In this document: positions 47,576-57,941 of the stretch, in pieces
Layout of the letters: each line of letters starts with the position of its first letter
How positions within the stretch are numbered: position 1 is the first letter of the stretch
DNA from: Neurospora crassa OR74A
Taxonomy: Eukaryota; Ascomycota; Sordariomycetes; Sordariales; Sordariaceae
NCBI RefSeq assembly: GCF_000182925.2
Contig: NC_026503.1
Location: 4,278,001 to 4,342,000 of the forward strand
DNA: 64,000 nucleotides
Reading direction: 5' to 3'
Program-made: the position numbers and the translations under genes
The notes under the pieces: generated by a model
Databases searched by the model: none
What the model saw: only the letters and a program-made list of their open reading frames with translations
Told to the model about the DNA's origin: nothing

Positions 47576-48853
47576 CTATTGCGGCTGTTCAGCCTTCGTC
47601 TCCTGATCGGTGTCATTATTAGCCATCTCGACGTCCTCCTGTGTCGCCCGCGGCGTGTCTGTTCCCTCCTCGCCGGCCTTGGCGCTGCTTGCTTTCCTCT
47701 CATCCGTGGTCTCGGCATCAGCATCAGCATCAACGTCCATCTCCTCGGCCGTGGCACCCTCGGCATCATCCGTCTTGCCGATATTGCTTTTCGACGAGCC
47801 GCTGGGTTTGTCAGTTGCCTCTGCTTCTGCTGATGCTGATGCTGCCGCCTTCTCCGCGTTGGCAGCCGCCTCTTCTTCCTCCGCCTTGGCCGCGTCATAG
47901 GCGTCTTTCTCCTTCTTGTATCGCTCCGCGTCCCGATCGGCTCGGTCTTCGAACTCTTTCCTGCGGTCTTCGGGGAGATCTTTCCACTCGCGCGACAACG
48001 TCTCTTCTTCGACATCGGTAATATCGCCGTTGTTCTCGTTCTCATTGTCGTTGTCGACATCTTCGGGGCTGCCCGAGCCTTCGGCGGCTTCCTTGCTGGC
48101 TGCCGCCGCCGCCGCTGCCTTTGCCACAGCTGCCTTCTCCTTCGACGCGGCGCGCTTATCGTCACAGTAGAGCTCAAACGCGCTGCTCGGCTTGAGGGGC
48201 CTGAGGGTGCCCTTGTGCAGACCGTTAGTCGGCTGGGCGGCCGAGAAGGCGTCGGAACTCGGCGACTGGGTCTGAAGGTTCTGGTTGATAAAGGTGGCGC
48301 CTGCGGCAGTAGGCAGGTCGAGGTTGGGCATGGCAGAGGGCTTGCGATGTCCCCGCTTGATACGCAAGGGCTTCTCCTTTGGCTGCACGGTAGTGGCTGT
48401 CAGCTTACCGACCCGACCTGTGCGTGATTGATGAAGGGATGTATGGTGATGGTGATGATGATGATGCTGATTGTGATGGCGAGTATGTCCGCCCGGATGG
48501 AGAGGTGATCCTGGGGGTGATGATATGGCGTCACGTACTGTGGGCGGCGGGCTGGGGCTGCCGTCAGAATCCTCCACGTTAGTGCTCGTCCTCTTGGCCA
48601 ACTGCTCAAGAAGGAACGCTCGCTCCAGCCTCATCTTCTCAACCTGGCGCTTCAGCCGGGCCAGACGCAGGCGAGCGGCATCGTTAGCCTCCTCAACCTC
48701 GGTGGTGCGCTGCTTCAGCTGGATGCACTTCCTGCGGTAGGCCTCCTCGACCGAGGGAGGCAACTGGGGCGGAACTGAGCTCGCTGATGGGGGGCGATGG
48801 GCAGAAGAGTCAGTAACCTTTTTCTTCATTTTGAGGATAATGGAGGAAGACAT
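47576..48853 (-). CDS. HMG-box protein, INO80 subunit Nhp10/Nht1-like
   Basis: DNA-binding HMG-box protein resembling the INO80 chromatin-remodeller subunit (Nhp10 in budding yeast, Nht1 in fission yeast). One exon, 425 aa, starting at the ATG that gives MSSSIILKMKKK (an upstream in-frame ATG at 48922 is less likely). A conserved N-terminal coiled coil (EEAYRRKCIQLKQRTTEVEE, RLARLKRQVEKMRLERAFLL; residues about 36-87) is the main evidence for the INO80 assignment. A His-rich linker (near residue 135) follows. The HMG box starts at LRPLKPSSAFELYCDDKR and ends LSREWKDLPEDRRKEFEDRADRDAERYKKE, but is split by an Ala/Glu/Asp/Asn insert of about 45 residues between helix 1 and helix 2. The C-terminus is Ala/Glu-rich acidic. 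The stop is TAG with 27 further open codons. Confidence 0.8.
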   Translation of the reverse strand: MSSSIILKMKKKVTDSSAHRPPSASSVPPQLPPSVEEAYRRKCIQLKQRTTEVEEANDAARLRLARLKRQVEKMRLERAFLLEQLAKRTSTNVEDSDGSPSPPPTVRDAISSPPGSPLHPGGHTRHHNQHHHHHHHHTSLHQSRTGRVGKLTATTVQPKEKPLRIKRGHRKPSAMPNLDLPTAAGATFINQNLQTQSPSSDAFSAAQPTNGLHKGTLRPLKPSSAFELYCDDKRAASKEKAAVAKAAAAAAASKEAAEGSGSPEDVDNDNENENNGDITDVEEETLSREWKDLPEDRRKEFEDRADRDAERYKKEKDAYDAAKAEEEEAAANAEKAAASASAEAEATDKPSGSSKSNIGKTDDAEGATAEEMDVDADADAETTDERKASSAKAGEEGTDTPRATQEDVEMANNDTDQETKAEQPQ

Positions 48854-49864
48854 GACGGGGAATAATGGATTGGAGAAGGAGAAATTCGCAAAGCGGAAAG
48901 GCAAGGTAAGGCAAGGGATCAAAGGGAAAAACGGAGGGAGGGCAGAATATGGAGATGTGGGAACGTGTCTTGGGTGTTTGGGAACCTGGACCTACCTGGT
49001 GCCATTGTTGGAGTAGTTCTACCGTGGTGGTGAATTAATGATTAATAGTGGAGTTGTTCGTGTTTGCGATCGTGAATCGTTACAAGAATGACGAACGAAG
49101 GGAAAGAAAAAGCAAAGCGACTTGTTGTTTGCGGCGGAAAGCGAGAAGAGATGAAGGGAGCGTAAAAAAGGGCCGGCCACCTGCTGCTTTAAACCTGCAC
49201 TGTCTGTCTGTCTGTCGGGCGGTCACAATGGAAATGAAAGTTGAATGTTGGGACGGAGAGAAGGAACAAGTGAATCAATGGACTGGACTGAGTGGACGTG
49301 GATGGCGGCGGCGGCGGGACCTGAAAGTCACGAAACGACCAAAACGCCCGTCTGTCCACGTACCGCTGTAACAATCGCGACGGGACAAGGCTGATCATGT
49401 ACCCAAGTACGCTACACTACGTACAGTTACAGGCCCACTATTTCGGTAGGTAGCTAAGAGATGGATCCATCCCAGCTGCTGTTAGGTTCTGGATGCTCCC
49501 TCTGAAAGTCGACAATTCTTGGTTGCGAGATCAGGGACGGGATGCTCTGGCATATTCAGATAGTATGCAGTATGCGTGGACGTGCTAAACGCTTAGTTCC
49601 CAAGTGAAGCAGCTTCGCCGAGTGGAGGTCTGAAGCTTCCCTATCCACTTAGTCTAGCCGCTGCCTGCCGCCAGTCCGCCACTGCTGTCTTCTATCCGCT
49701 TCATCGACTTTTTTTGTGGGCCCCGCACCGCTTTGGGGGGGAGGGGAGCTCCTGAGGAGGGAGGTCCATTTGGCATTTGGCTACGGCCAGTGAAGACACC
49801 GCAAGACAGAGGAAGCCCGACCAAAACAACACAGATTCAGGAGAAACACCAGAATCAGCCCACC
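48854..49864. promoter_or_regulatory. Divergent promoter, HMG gene and cct8
   Basis: About 1 kb between two divergent starts, with a purine-rich stretch near 49080-49170. No gene was seen. Confidence 0.5.
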
Positions 49865-51827
49865 ATGTCCTTGAATATCCCCAACGCCCCGAACGCCGGC
49901 CTGTTCAAGGGCGGCTACAACAAGTAGGTTTTGTCTCTTTTTGTTCCCCTGGCTCTGCTTCTTGCCAGCAATCGACGTCAAGTCCTACTACCCCGCCAAA
50001 CTGCCCTCCGTCGCTTTACCTGCGCCTATGCGGTCCCAAGGGGTTCATGATCTATCTATACATACGGCAATACCAAGACAGGATCCAAGCTCTAACCATG
50101 GCACAACACCAACAGCTACGATTCCGAGGATGGCGCCGTCCTTCGCAATATCGATGCCTGCAGGGCCATCTCCTCGACCGTCCAGACCTCCCTCGGCCCC
50201 TATGGACGCAACAAGATCGTCATCAACCACCTTCAGAAGATGATCCTGACCTCCGACGCCGCTACCATTCTCCGCGAGCTCGATGTCGTCCACCCCGCCG
50301 CCAAGCTGCTGGTCATGGCCAGTCAACAACAAGAATCCGAGATGGGCGATGCCACCAACCTTGTCATCATCCTTGCCGGTGAGCTCCTGAAGAAGGCCGA
50401 GGACCTGTTGCGCATGGGTCTCAAGACTTCCGACATTGTCACCGGTTACGAGCGCGCCCAGAAGATTGCCCTGGACACCCTGGAGGAGCTTGTTGTCGAC
50501 AAGGTGGAGGACTTGCGCTCGCAGGCCGGTTTGAGCAAGGCCATCAGGACCGTTATTGCCAGCAAGCAGAACGGCAGCGAGGACTTCCTCGCTGATCTGG
50601 TCGCCGAGGCCATCCTTGCCGTTCTCCCCAAGAACCCCGCCAACTTCAACGTTGACAACATCCGCGTTGTCAAGATTATGGGTGGCAACCTCGAACAGAG
50701 CCGGGTCGTCAAGGGCATGGTCTTCCCCAAGGAGCCCAGCGGCACCGTCAAGAAGGCCAAGAAGGCCAAGGTCGGTGTCTACACCTGCCCCATCGATACC
50801 AGCCAGACCGAGACCAAGGGCACCGTCCTACTACACAACGCCCAGGAGATGCTCGACTTCACAAAGGGAGAGGAGAACCAGCTCGAGACGATGATCAAGG
50901 AGCTCTACAACTCCGGCCTCAGAGTCGTCGTTGCCGGTTCCACAGTCGGTGAGCTGGCGATGCACTACCTCAACAGATACGGCATCCTGGTTCTCAAGGT
51001 TCTGTCCAAGTTCGAGCTCAGGCGCGTATGCAGAGTTGTCGGTGCCACTCCCCTGGCCCGTCTGGGTGCTCCCATGCCCGACGAGATGGGCAGCATCGAC
51101 GTTGTGGAGACTATGGAGATTGGCGGTGACCGCGTTACCGTGTTCAGACAGGAGGATGAGGTCACAAGGACAGCAACCCTCGTTTTGCGGGGCGCTACTC
51201 AGAACCACCTCGATGATGTTGAGCGTGCCGTCGATGACGGTGTCAACGTCGTCAAGGCCATCACAAAGGATGCTCGCTTGGTCCCTGGCGCCGGCGCCAC
51301 TGAGATCCAGCTCGTCGAGAGGATACAGGCTATTGGCGAGAGAACCCAGGGTCTCGCGCAGTACTCGATCAAGAAGTTCGGTGAGGCATTCGAGGTCGTT
51401 CCCAGGTTATTGGCCGAGAGCGCTGGTCTGGATGCCACCGAGGTGCTTAGCAGGCTCTACGCCGCCCATCAGAAGAAGGACACTTGGTCCACAGGTGTGG
51501 ATATCGAGGTATGTTTCATCCACCTATTCATCCTGATTCCAGCAGTGAACTGACAAGTTCACAGAACAACGACAACACCGGTACCCTTGATGCCGTGAAG
51601 GAGGGTATTCTCGATCTCCTCGTAACCAAGCAGTGGGCTATCAAGCTCGCCACCGAGGCTGCCAGGACAGTTCTTTCCGTTGATCAGATTATCGTTGCCA
51701 GACAAGCCGGTGGTCCTAAGCCCCCCGGTCCCAACCCCGTAAGTTTTCCACGAGTCCACCCTTTCTTGACCGACTCGAAAACCTGTTGCTAACTACCTAT
51801 CTACGACAGAACTGGGATGAGGACTGA
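49865..51827 (+). CDS. cct8: Chaperonin subunit CCT8 (TCP-1 theta)
   Basis: Theta subunit of the cytosolic TRiC/CCT ring that folds actin and tubulin. Exons 49865-49923, 50116-51508, 51565-51738 and 51810-51827 give 547 aa, the usual CCT8 length. The first splice joins GLFKGGYNN to YDSEDGAVLRNIDACRAI, the typical theta start. Family marks are TSLGPYGRNKIVINH (apart from the ATP-binding glycines, about residues 43-57), the equatorial segment EMGDATNLV (about 98-106; the general consensus is GDGT), LVPGAGATEIQL near residue 415, and the C-terminal block TKQWAIKLATEAARTVLSVDQIIVARQAGGPKPP. The final exon encodes only NWDED and the TGA stop. The first intron is fairly long (192 nt). The gene is divergent from the HMG gene. 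Confidence 0.95.
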
Positions 51828-53224
51828 TCTGTTAGAAGAGCGAAAACCGTGTAATTGAGCCAAAGGGATAGATACTGCGGCTTGTGAAATGAATTTGTTG
51901 ATATAGACAGCAAGGTGACATAGCCGTGTACTCAAAGTAATACCCAAATTTCGGTCTGGCCAAGATCTGTCTGCCCTTTCCACTTCACTCGATCGAAAAG
52001 TCTACATTTCAATGATGTCCCACTGTTGTCGTTGCGCATCATTGCAACTACTCTTTTCCTCTACCACCTGGCACAACACTTCTGTTTCCTGTCGCTGTCA
52101 AAGACTCGCGAACGCCTCTCACTTCACGTTCGACCTCGCAATTCTATAACGGTACCAAGAGAGAACCTCCATTCTAGGCCCGAATGGGATTCGCTTTATT
52201 GCCTATTCCTCTATTTCCATTTCACCGTCGCCCCGGCCTCACTTTTTACGTTTCCCAAAATGATCATCACCCTTCTACTCCCAAACATCTCATGTCAACA
52301 TTGATATCAACTTGATCAATCTTCCCTTCCTCGTCGATCCATGTGAGCGAACATGCAGATACGAAGCCCGATCGATATCTTGCATCGAAAGAGATTCTTC
52401 ACGCAACACCAGAAACTATCTATCTCCGGGCCTGCTCAACCGCGAGTGATTGACCATGGTCATAAGCCAGAAGGGCGTTTAGAGTTTCAAGGAGGTTTTG
52501 CCGAGGTCTTTCCTGGTATCCCGTCAGCCGTTGTATCTTGAATGTCATACATGGTAAGTTGTTGATAGGTACCTAGGTAACCTAATCTGACAGGCATTAA
52601 GTGAGATGACACCGTCCCATGTATGCTTTTTTCTTCCCATTTCGGTTATCATTTTCAGTTGTGTCCTCATTGTGTGGGGTGTAGCTAGGTAGGTAGGTAA
52701 GTATGAATTTCTATCTTTCCTCGGGTCTTCTTCTTCGACCGAGGAGTACTTGTAGTTAATGCTACCTAGTTTTCCTCTAGGTACCAGTTATCGACCGCTC
52801 ATCAGCCGTGAAGTGCTGAACTACTATGCAAGCTGGTTAGGTGGGCCATGGATGTAAAGGTTAATACTGAAGGTTGGTTTCCATTTGTTTATGTCGTTCA
52901 CGTCTATATCAGAAAAACAGAAACCAGACTGATGTCATATGAATGGTATATGAGTTTGCTGGGGCGCATTTTAACTAGACACTTCACGATGGCAACTAGA
53001 CAGAAAGAACATGCAACAAGGACACTCGCGTATTGTTCCGTTGAGCCTATCTATCGATTTCTCCTCTAATACACACAGCTGACGTACTACCCACCAGCTT
53101 CCATAGACCCTCTCTCCTCCCTCCCTACTCCTCGGTCGTTAGTACATCATGAATGAATGGGCGTAGGTGGACAGGCTTTATGAGATAGAAGAAACAAACA
53201 AGGGCGAGAAGGAAACAAACAAAC
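51828..53224. other. cct8 3' region and unassigned DNA
   Basis: 3' UTR of cct8 followed by DNA with several TAGGTAGGTA-type short repeats (52560-52800). No gene is visible. Confidence 0.45.
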
Positions 53225-53232
53225 AAAAAAAA
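53225..53232 (-). terminator. Pol III T8 terminator
   Basis: Eight A on the plus strand, thus T8 on the minus strand, beginning eight bases after the predicted tRNA 3' end. This is a typical RNA polymerase III stop. Confidence 0.7.
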
Positions 53233-53240
53233 GGCGTGGG

Positions 53241-53335
53241 CGTCCCGTAACGGACTCGAACCGTTGTCTTCCTGCGGCACGTATGCAGACGCGGAATTTC
53301 CACGCCGGGAATGTTACCAATTACACCAACGGGGC
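53241..53335 (-). tRNA. tRNA gene with probable intron, isotype unassigned
   Basis: On the minus strand a 5-bp T stem (AACGG/CCGTT) with loop TTCGAGT, a B box GGTTCGAGTCC, and a D arm GTGTAATTGGTAACAT of the Glu/Gln/Asp style are clear. The acceptor GCCCCGT pairs with ACGGGAC with one C-A mismatch. The distance between the D and T arms is about 22 nt too long, which indicates an intron or an enlarged variable arm. I could not fold an anticodon arm without a mismatch, so I do not assign the anticodon. A T8 terminator follows. Confidence 0.75.
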
Positions 53336-55235
53336 GCCCACGGGAAGGGAGCTTGGTGAAGGGAAGTTATATGTCTGTCTGGAAGGGGGGACTTGGGGGT
53401 TGGACTTGGCATGACTCTTGGTACGGGATTTGGCAGGATGGGCAGGAGGGTGACAGAGGTTTGTTTGACGAGGCAGGAGCGGCGAGCGGGCAGACGGGAT
53501 GGAAGGAGCGGTGGGTACCTCTACTTGTAGGTAGGAACTGGCGGACCACCAGGCCTACAGATGGATTTCAAGCCAGCCGCGATGGGACAAGTCGCCCCAG
53601 CAAAAGAAGACACGAGTTTTGCGGACCTTCCCGTTCACTTCAGTTCCGCTCAGATAACCAACCTGATGAATTGGAAAATCACAAGATGGAGAGACCTAGG
53701 TATGAAAGAACTGGCATGTCCAGTCAAAGCCAAGAAGAATGCAGTGATGGTTATCATAGATGCGGGTGTACGTTGGAGGAGTCATCCTCGAGTGTCTCCC
53801 GCGGCGAATTGATTCATGGTCTGCAACTTCCATTGCCAAGTGTGAAACTCTCATCAACTCAGCTTTGGTTTGGCGGACCTGCCCCTGGCCCTGACTCTAC
53901 ATGTAAGTGATGATTATGTGACACCCTGGTTGCGGAGGTTTGAAAGACTTTCGAAGTGCCTTGTACACGATTTGTACTGCTTATTCATTCAATATACACA
54001 TGGCTCATCGGGATGTCTGATAGTTCACGGCTACGAGCCTAAGTAACTGTTGACATCTATACCTCGTTCACTGAGCATTCATTATACCCGCACATTGTCT
54101 GAAAGAGACCGGATAGTTCACGATATCTGGAGTGTGATTTTTGACCCGTCATCTACAACTAGATGATAATGTTGAAAGACGGACCTGAGGAAACTGGTGA
54201 TGTGTGTCTTGAAGGGGGAAATGCGAGTCCAAGGGTACAAGGCACAAGTGTCTTTGGAGACTAGAATAGTACAGACACCGCTCCGTTCTCGAACTCTTTG
54301 CTGTAAAATTTCTGGGTTGGTTTTTCAGTTCAGCTGTCGAGGCCGCTTTGTTTCAGATCATTTCTTGCTCTTGCTGCGAAGACAGACCGGAAAAGTACTG
54401 TCAGCGTTTGATAAGGTTTGCTGAACAAAACCATTACACTATTACTCGTATCATTGTAAGCGCGAACTTCGCTAGACGAGGCAATATCACCGAAGACCGT
54501 CAAGCGGCCACTTCATGTCCCAACTTGTTGTTCGAGTCCAGTAATTGAACATTCATCCATCGTCATATCACTCCATGTATGTCAATTATTTGCCTGAAGG
54601 AGGCGGTGAGAGAGATCTTCCTGTTCAGAAACACAACGCTAAAAGGTCTCAAACAGCGCGGCTAATGCTTTACTCGGTGTTGGATCTGTAATGGATCATC
54701 ATCGCCATATTAACATGCCCATGTGTAATATAAGGTCAGTGCGTCTGCATACAACTCTGCAATGCCTTCTTACTTGAGACGGGGATCTAAGATAGGTAGA
54801 GGAAAGAAAGACTGACGCGAAATTAGAGCCGATTGGCTCCTCAAGTTTCGTATCACCAGATCACGCACGGCCCCTATATGATGTAAGTAAGTAGTCGTTG
54901 GTGATGATGCTGCGGGGCCCTATATTTGGTGGCGGTAAATGTGAAGCAAGAGTCAGAATTCATCTTGACCAAACACATCTGGCAGCAAGCAGTTCACCCG
55001 CCTCCATGAAACGAAAACTCTCGCAAGTTAATACTGGAAATGCGGGGGAGATCCGAGAGGCCATCCATCGATCTTCGATCTTGAAGCGGCGACGGAGAGA
55101 AGATCGCTGGATCGCTCGGACGCGCAAGTCCCGGAGTTATCGCCTTCTTTCTCTTAGTCCCACGGCTGGGATGGTTTGACAATCACATCACAGTGATCCG
55201 ATACCATGGGGCTAGCTTGTGCACCGGTATGTATG
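53336..55235. other. Unassigned DNA between tRNA and MITE
   Basis: About 1.9 kb with only short overlapping open frames. The longest, on the plus strand (53311-53910), overlaps the tRNA edge and has no family features. Nothing else was recognised. Confidence 0.4.
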
Positions 55236-55237
55236 TA

Positions 55238-55604
55238 CAGTCAAGTCTGCAATTAGCGATCAGAGCTATAACGATAATCTGTTTATAACGTTCGATTTCG
55301 CCGCCACCGTTCCATTTGTATGAGAATCACAGCAGTATAACGATAATTTCCGAATTACGGTTACGATCAAAATCCTGCTTAGTAACACATACAATCTGGT
55401 ATCTGATCGTTATTTTCATAGGTAGTAAATACAGGAAATACTACTAACCTACCCGTTCGCCGTACCTAGACTGCTACTTCTCGGTACCTAAGTACCTATC
55501 TGGACCTGTCTTGGCGTGCTTGGCACTACTGGAAGTAGCGATAATCTGGTTATAACGTTCAAAACCCCTGTGACGGCTCTGATCGTTAATTGCAGAGTTG
55601 ACTG
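55238..55604. mobile_element. pogo/Tc1-mariner-type MITE, 367 bp
   Basis: The termini are inverted repeats of 29 bp with two mismatches (55238-55266 and 55576-55604), starting CAGTCAA and including GCGATCAGAGC or ACGATCAGAGC. The element is flanked by TA on both sides (55236-55237, 55605-55606), the Tc1/mariner/pogo target duplication. Inside are several copies of an ATAACGATAAT-type motif (near 55269, 55336, 55535), a sequence flavour typical of pogo-like ends. There is no transposase, so it is a non-autonomous deletion derivative or MITE. Confidence 0.85.
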
Positions 55605-55606
55605 TA

Positions 55607-56863
55607 GTGTTGTTGGGGAAATAGCTTCATCGGCCGTGTCCCGTGTGTGCTACCCCGGATGTGATTGGGAATCTGAAGAGAAGTTGAAACGTAAGCGAGA
55701 CAGGGGATGAGCTTCTCAAGCAGCTGGGAAACACCCTTTTGGTCGATTCGATTCAGCTTCAGTTCAGACCGGCAGCCACCGACACTTCCCGCGGTCTGGA
55801 GCTGCAGTCCTTGTTTCCCCGGAGTCCCAAACAAACCAGCGCTCGCGGCTGTTAACGCTTGGACCCTGCGAGCCGCGATGCTTTTTTTTGCATACGGCGT
55901 CGCGCCCGTCTGCAATATCCGCGGGATAGGATGCCGATTTGCTCGTCTTTTTCTTGGCAAGATGAAAACTGGGAAAGGGAGCCGAGGCAAATGCCATGAA
56001 CAGGTGGACCGTGGGATGAAGCTAAATCACGGACTCAAGCCGCCTGACCTGGAAGCTGTCGGCGATGAATCTGATATCAGAGCGATACGTATGATGTGGC
56101 TGTTTGTCTTTTCCGTCGATGCCGTTCCAGCCGTGATGCCGGCGAACGGCCTCTGGGATTTTCGGGACATCGCAAGAACCATGGAGCGCACGGCCACATG
56201 GACTGGCCAACTGGAGTCACGGACGCGAGTAGAGCTACCGTTCTGAGTTGAGATCGTAGGCGGTGTTGTATTAGACTGTTGGAAAAGGCCATATAGGTAG
56301 CAGTCGCTAACATAGTCATAGTTGGGTTCGCTCATCACTGTTACTAGTGTATACTTGGTATATCGCCGGGTGCAGACAAGCTATATAGGCGAATTCGGCC
56401 AGTGCAGGCATTCATTCCCCGCCGCGAGGGAAGACGCAAGGATTCGGTGAACTCTGGCGGTCTCCATGTTGCAGTCGGACGCACGAAATCACATGCTTGG
56501 GACCAATGTCTGTTGTTGACCCTGAAGAGCTTCATTTTACCTTGCAGATGGCGGATATGAAGTCTGGAGTCTGGGTAATAACAGGTCGGCTTTTACCTGT
56601 AGTAGCATTATATACGCAGTATACAAGTACGCCTGTATCTTATACGGGTGGAGCCAATGAAAAAGCGGAAGACAGACACCCATGGATTTAGTTCAAAGGT
56701 GCCGTAAGTGTTGAGCCGCGGGTGAAGGTACAATCAACGATACCAGTCATGCAAATTGATGATGACTTCTCCTTGAGCTTCAGTCCTGTCTCACTGCGAT
56801 TTTCTCAATTTATTTTTTACATTTTTTATTATTTTCTTTCCAAGTTTCTCCCGTTCGGTCGAT
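55607..56863. other. Unassigned DNA between the two MITEs
   Basis: It contains an open frame of 179 codons on the plus strand (55707-56246) and shorter ones on the minus strand, all overlapping. None has a recognised domain. A T-rich run lies at 56805-56840. Confidence 0.4.
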
Positions 56864-56864
56864 T

Positions 56865-57388
56865 AGAGGCAACCGATTTCTTTAGCTGGCTAGTATGAAA
56901 ACCATGCATGGCTAGTATTCCCCACTTTATTTCGCAGTCCAGCCAACCATGAGGCCGCAATCGATGCCGGCCAGAGTCACTACCAGTATCTATAACTACC
57001 ATAGTTGTTGGTGATGTTGCTGTCTCTCTTGTTATCTCTATTACTACCAACACACTAGGTAGGTACATAGAATGCACGTATCTATCTTGAATCTTGAAAC
57101 CCACCGTGGAGGTACATTGGAGTAGAAGCCTTAGTGCTGAGAGCGCTGGCCAAAGTGTTAGAGAGCCCCCAAATTCTAGGCACATATCCCTATAAGCAAC
57201 CGAAGCAGAACAATAACAAAGATGACAAATAATCGCTTCAACCAGTTACTCAACACTACAATTTATTAGATTGCACTAAACGGCTAGGTAGCTGTTGTGA
57301 CTGGGCTGGGCGACTGGGCGACTGGGCGACTGGAATACTAGCCATGCATGGTTTTTATACTAGCCAGCTAAAGAAATCGAGAGGCAAC
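56865..57388. mobile_element. Mutator-like (MULE) MITE with 9-bp target duplication
   Basis: The element proper is 56874-57379 (506 bp). Its terminal inverted repeats are 48 bp and match at 47 positions (56874-56921 and 57332-57379), starting CGATTTCTTTAGCTGG. The 9-base direct repeat AGAGGCAAC flanks it exactly (56865-56873 and 57380-57388). Long inverted repeats plus a 9-bp duplication are the mark of Mutator-like elements. There is no transposase, so it is non-autonomous. A GACTGGGCG tandem repeat (about 57304-57332) lies just inside the right end. The near-identical ends indicate recent activity or little RIP. Confidence 0.9.
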
Positions 57389-57710
57389 TGCTCCCCTGCT
57401 GAGGGTGCAAGCTCAGTTGGACAAATCATCTCCCGTCATGCCCGCCCAGCTGGGAGAAGTGGATCAAGCGTGAGTACGGTACCCCACTTACATATAGGCC
57501 CCCACTCCTAATTTCCAGCAAGTCATGCTTTTCGGAAGGTGCGATATCAGCAACATCAGAAGCTAAGTAGGTAGGGACAGCTAAGACTCTCGTGTTTTTG
57601 ATAGTCGTGTGGAGGGAAGGTGTAGCTTGAGGATAACAAAGAACATTTTCATGTACTTACTTAGGTACCTTCAGTTTACATATCTGCCCAGCTGCTAACC
57701 GTAACCAGCC
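57389..57710. other. Unassigned DNA right of the MULE MITE
   Basis: No gene or repeat was recognised. Confidence 0.4.
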
Positions 57711-57941
57711 ATGGCGACATCTAGAGGTAGCCCAGGCAGACGGACTATTGAAAGTCCATCTTCCACCAGACTGACCATCTCGCAATCCTCCAATGTCCCA
57801 ACCATTGTGGCATCAACCCCGCGCGCCAGACGACGACGACCTCCCTTTACTTCGCACCCACATCATCTCCAGCCAGCTCGACCAGTCCACACGGAAAGGC
57901 CGTTGAAACGGTTTCAAGGGTATCAGGCCAACCGCTGCTAG
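57711..57941 (+). CDS. Possible small hypothetical protein (76 aa)
   Basis: The ATG sits in a strong context (AGCCATGGCG). The peptide is basic and rich in Ser, Arg and Pro (MATSRGSPGRRTIESPSS, PRARRRRPPFTSHPHH). It ends at a TAG with only two further open codons. No domain was recognised. It may be the first exon of a larger gene or a chance frame; splice candidates after it lead quickly to stops. Confidence 0.3.
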   Translation: MATSRGSPGRRTIESPSSTRLTISQSSNVPTIVASTPRARRRRPPFTSHPHHLQPARPVHTERPLKRFQGYQANRC

